In this document: positions 32,215 through 33,730 of the stretch, in pieces
How positions within the stretch are numbered: the first letter of the stretch is position 1
Layout: each line of letters opens with the position of its first letter
Source of the DNA: Heliobacteriaceae bacterium
Lineage (GTDB): Bacteria > Cyanobacteriota > Vampirovibrionia > Gastranaerophilales > Gastranaerophilaceae
Direction: 5' to 3'
DNA: 33,730 bases
NCBI GenBank assembly: GCA_031265495.1
Contig: JAISCP010000017.1
Location: 1 to 33,730, forward strand
Notes under the pieces: generated by a model
What the model was told of the DNA's origin: nothing
The model's database searches: none
What the model saw: only the letters and a program-made list of their open reading frames with translations
Program-made: the position numbers and the translations under genes

Positions 32215-33156
32215 ATGTTTTCCATAAGATTTACAAAGTCTACCGGACGGATTTTCGTAGAAATATTTGGTTTTGTAGTAAAGTTTCGTTTACCGTCTAA
32301 GAAAAAAGATGCTGCCGCGCTTCTGGCTAATCTGCCGTATGAGCTGGCTGACCCCAGAACAGCAGTTAAACTTCCGGTTGTTGAAAGCAAGGATAACACT
32401 TTGAAAGCGCTCATGAATTCCACAAAATCTGTTGTACGGCTCGGAGACGGGGAATTTAAACTGATGAGCGGTGAAAATATCTGCTTTCAAAAATACACTC
32501 CCGTTTTGGAAACCCGTCTAAAAGAAATCATTAAAAATGATGATGATAATATCTTAACAGCTGTTACGGACATGTTCGGGGGAAATGTTGACGATTACCA
32601 CCGGTGTGTTATAGTCGATTTAAGACAAATGCTGTATCAAAATATGGATTTGTCTAAAAAGTATTACAACACACTTTTTTCAAGAAAACTCCGGTTTAAA
32701 AATCATACCGAAGGGAAAAAATATTACAATAATTTTAAAAAACTGTGGAATAAGAAAGACGTTGTGCTTGTTGAAGGAGAAGGCTGCTATTTGGGAATCG
32801 GGAATGACTTGTTCGACAACGCAAAATCCATAGAAAGAATTGTCTGTCCGATGAAAAATGCTTTTTCCAAATACGATAAAATCCTTGCACAATGCTTAAA
32901 ACAGCCCAAATCAAAACTTTTTATAATGGCGCTGGGACCAACGGCAACCGTTTTGGCTTACGATTTGGCGAAACAGGGTTACAGAGCGCTGGACGCAGGG
33001 CATATTGATACCGCGTACGAAGCTTTCCTGCGCAATTCTGACAGATTTGTCCAAATTGAAGGAAAAATAGTTTTCAACAAAGACAGAAGAAGAAACAAAA
33101 TAAAAGAATGTTCCGACAAAAAATATTATGAACAAATTACCGCAAAACTAACCTGA
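32215..33156 (+). CDS. GT-D fold glycosyltransferase (DUF1792 family)
   Basis: Predicted sugar transferase for a surface glycan or glycoprotein. The family hallmarks are present in order: RLGDGEFKLMSGENICFQKY (about 75-94, containing the D-G-E motif), LETRLKEII, GEGCYLGIGNDLFDNAKSIERIVCPMKNAFSKYDKIL, ALGPTATVLAYDLAKQGYRALDAGHIDTAYEAFLR. Outside the catalytic part are an N-terminal extension of about 60 residues and a Lys-rich C-terminus. The length of 313 aa fits. It is probably co-transcribed with the acyltransferase. Its end overlaps the convergent 97-aa gene by 9 bp. Confidence 0.9.
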   Translation: MFSIRFTKSTGRIFVEIFGFVVKFRLPSKKKDAAALLANLPYELADPRTAVKLPVVESKDNTLKALMNSTKSVVRLGDGEFKLMSGENICFQKYTPVLETRLKEIIKNDDDNILTAVTDMFGGNVDDYHRCVIVDLRQMLYQNMDLSKKYYNTLFSRKLRFKNHTEGKKYYNNFKKLWNKKDVVLVEGEGCYLGIGNDLFDNAKSIERIVCPMKNAFSKYDKILAQCLKQPKSKLFIMALGPTATVLAYDLAKQGYRALDAGHIDTAYEAFLRNSDRFVQIEGKIVFNKDRRRNKIKECSDKKYYEQITAKLT

Positions 33157-33441
33157 AGCAGACAGAAAATCGATAATTTCCAGAGCAAGCTGTTTACGAA
33201 TTTCTTCGGGTGCGTTTTTCAGATACTCCACAGCATGCGAAACTTTAATATTTTTATCATACCAGCGGCGCATAATATAATCGTACTGGTCTTCCAGAGA
33301 CATTTCAATATCAAAATCAAAACTTTTCAATTTATCAACAATAAAATCCGCACAGCGAATTTGAATGTTATTTTGTGCTTTCTCAAGTTTGGTTATTGCG
33401 GCGCTCACAGCCGGGTCTGTATCGTACCAGCGTTTAAACAT
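33148..33441 (-). CDS. Two-repeat 'RWYD' protein, 97 aa, unknown function
   Basis: Two copies of a unit of about 35 residues make up most of the protein. Copy 1 starts RWYDTDPAVSAAITKLEKA (residue 4) and copy 2 RWYDKNIKVSHAVEYLKNA (residue 59). By hand I count 14 identities in 35. The units are helical with a conserved R-W-Y-D cap and a V-S-x-A helix. There is no TM segment or signal peptide. I do not recognise the family. There is no Shine-Dalgarno; a promoter with TATAAT 6 nt before ATG is present, so the mRNA is probably leaderless. Confidence 0.75.
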   Translation of the reverse strand: MFKRWYDTDPAVSAAITKLEKAQNNIQIRCADFIVDKLKSFDFDIEMSLEDQYDYIMRRWYDKNIKVSHAVEYLKNAPEEIRKQLALEIIDFLSASG

Positions 33442-33447
33442 GAGCTC

Positions 33448-33476
33448 ATTATAATGCCTTTGGGAAATTTTTGCAA
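33448..33476 (-). promoter_or_regulatory. Candidate leaderless promoter of the RWYD gene
   Basis: TTGCAA (33471-33476), exactly 17 nt, TATAAT (33448-33453), 6 nt, ATG 33441. It is one of the two cleanest examples of the leaderless arrangement in the window. Confidence 0.65.
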
Positions 33477-33529
33477 GAGCCGGAGGTCAATCCGGTGTTT
33501 CAGCATGACCCGGCTGTTTCAGATAACTA

Positions 33530-33730
33530 CTAGAACTTCCAAGACAGCCCCAGCTGAAAGCCAACACCTGTTCTGCCGCCGTTGCGAACTACAAACTGAA
33601 CGTAAGACGATAATCTGTCCTGCCAAGTCTTCGTTGCCCCAATCCCGTACTCCAAATATCCGTGACGCATACTTAAACTAGGAAGGTTAACGGAGCCCGC
33701 ACGACCTCCTACGCTGTCATTTATGTTATA
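33530..33730 (-). CDS. C-terminal end of an outer-membrane beta-barrel (autotransporter-like) protein, partial
   Basis: Only the last 66 residues are in the window; the 5' part lies beyond 33730. The open frame shows alternating beta-strand sequence: SVNLPSLSMRHGYLEYGIGA, then TKTWQDRLSSYVQFVVR, then NGGRTGVGFQLGLSWKF. It ends with Phe after a Leu-Gly-Leu-Ser-Trp strand, the usual BAM-recognised C-terminal signature of outer-membrane barrels. Autotransporter barrels often end this way ('G...GF..GLS..F'). It implies an outer membrane in this organism. The passenger domain and function cannot be seen. Confidence 0.75.
   Translation of the reverse strand, partial: YNINDSVGGRAGSVNLPSLSMRHGYLEYGIGATKTWQDRLSSYVQFVVRNGGRTGVGFQLGLSWKF

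Noticed and set aside
1-33730. Prophage, plasmid or integrase-borne island
   Set aside because: No integrase, transposase, phage structural gene or replication gene is visible; genes look chromosomal throughout.

Overview
The window looks like a chromosome fragment of a low-GC, diderm bacterium. My best placement is the non-photosynthetic cyanobacterial sister lineage (Vampirovibrionia/Melainabacteria, order Gastranaerophilales-like). This is an inference. It rests on a complete minC-minD-minE cluster, an RNase E/G gene directly behind a fused TIGR03960/TIGR03936-type radical SAM gene, an outer-membrane beta-barrel C-terminus ending in Phe at the right edge, small proteins starting with an 'M-x-I-x-x-I ... 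NFK' signature, and many mosaic intergenic repeats. No 16S gene or ribosomal protein is present to confirm it.

Layout. 1-3 kb: minCDE on the minus strand, with a 37-residue ORF and a terminator upstream. 3.2-6.8 kb: a 1179-residue repeat protein with a central membrane segment and a C-terminal LysM domain. 7-9 kb: small lineage-type proteins, tRNA-Gln(TTG) and a NIF3-family gene. 9.4-11.2 kb: gmk-coaBC operon on the minus strand. 11.3-13 kb: a LysM / L,D-transpeptidase / lytic-transglycosylase-like fusion. 13.9-16.7 kb: uvrA. 17-18.6 kb: two paralogous multi-pass membrane proteins. 18.9-20.7 kb: trpS and a protein with a JAMM-like motif. 21.1-23.4 kb: an oxygen/peroxide defence operon (Fur/PerR regulator, rubredoxin, rubrerythrin, flavodiiron protein) behind a strong promoter overlapped by a Fur-type box. 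24.2-25.1 kb: a ketopantoate reductase-family gene. 25.1-31.2 kb: a five-gene minus-strand operon (114-aa protein, radical SAM protein, RNase E/G, two tiny membrane proteins). 31.2-33.2 kb: a divergent HTH regulator / acetyltransferase pair with a perfect palindrome between them, followed by a GT-D glycosyltransferase. 33.1-33.7 kb: a two-repeat 97-aa protein and the 3' end of an autotransporter-like barrel gene.

How genes work together. MinC/D/E place the division septum. Rubredoxin, rubrerythrin and the flavodiiron protein form one electron-transfer route that removes peroxide and oxygen, as expected of an anaerobe. gmk and coaBC are translationally linked. The acetyltransferase and GT-D protein probably modify a surface glycan. 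The two LysM proteins are likely cell-wall proteins but lack visible signal peptides.

Main observations. (i) At least seven genes have a -10 hexamer ending exactly 6-7 nt before the ATG and no Shine-Dalgarno, which points to leaderless mRNAs; other genes in the window have clear AAGGAG sites. (ii) A dispersed repeat module carries a hairpin with compensatory base changes between two copies. (iii) A repeat coding for the same 'IITD....FNPAERN' peptide is inserted twice, in frame, in the radical SAM gene. (iv) MinE carries a long acidic tail. (v) The LysM/L,D-transpeptidase/transglycosylase-like fusion is unusual. No CRISPR array, prophage or transposase gene was seen.
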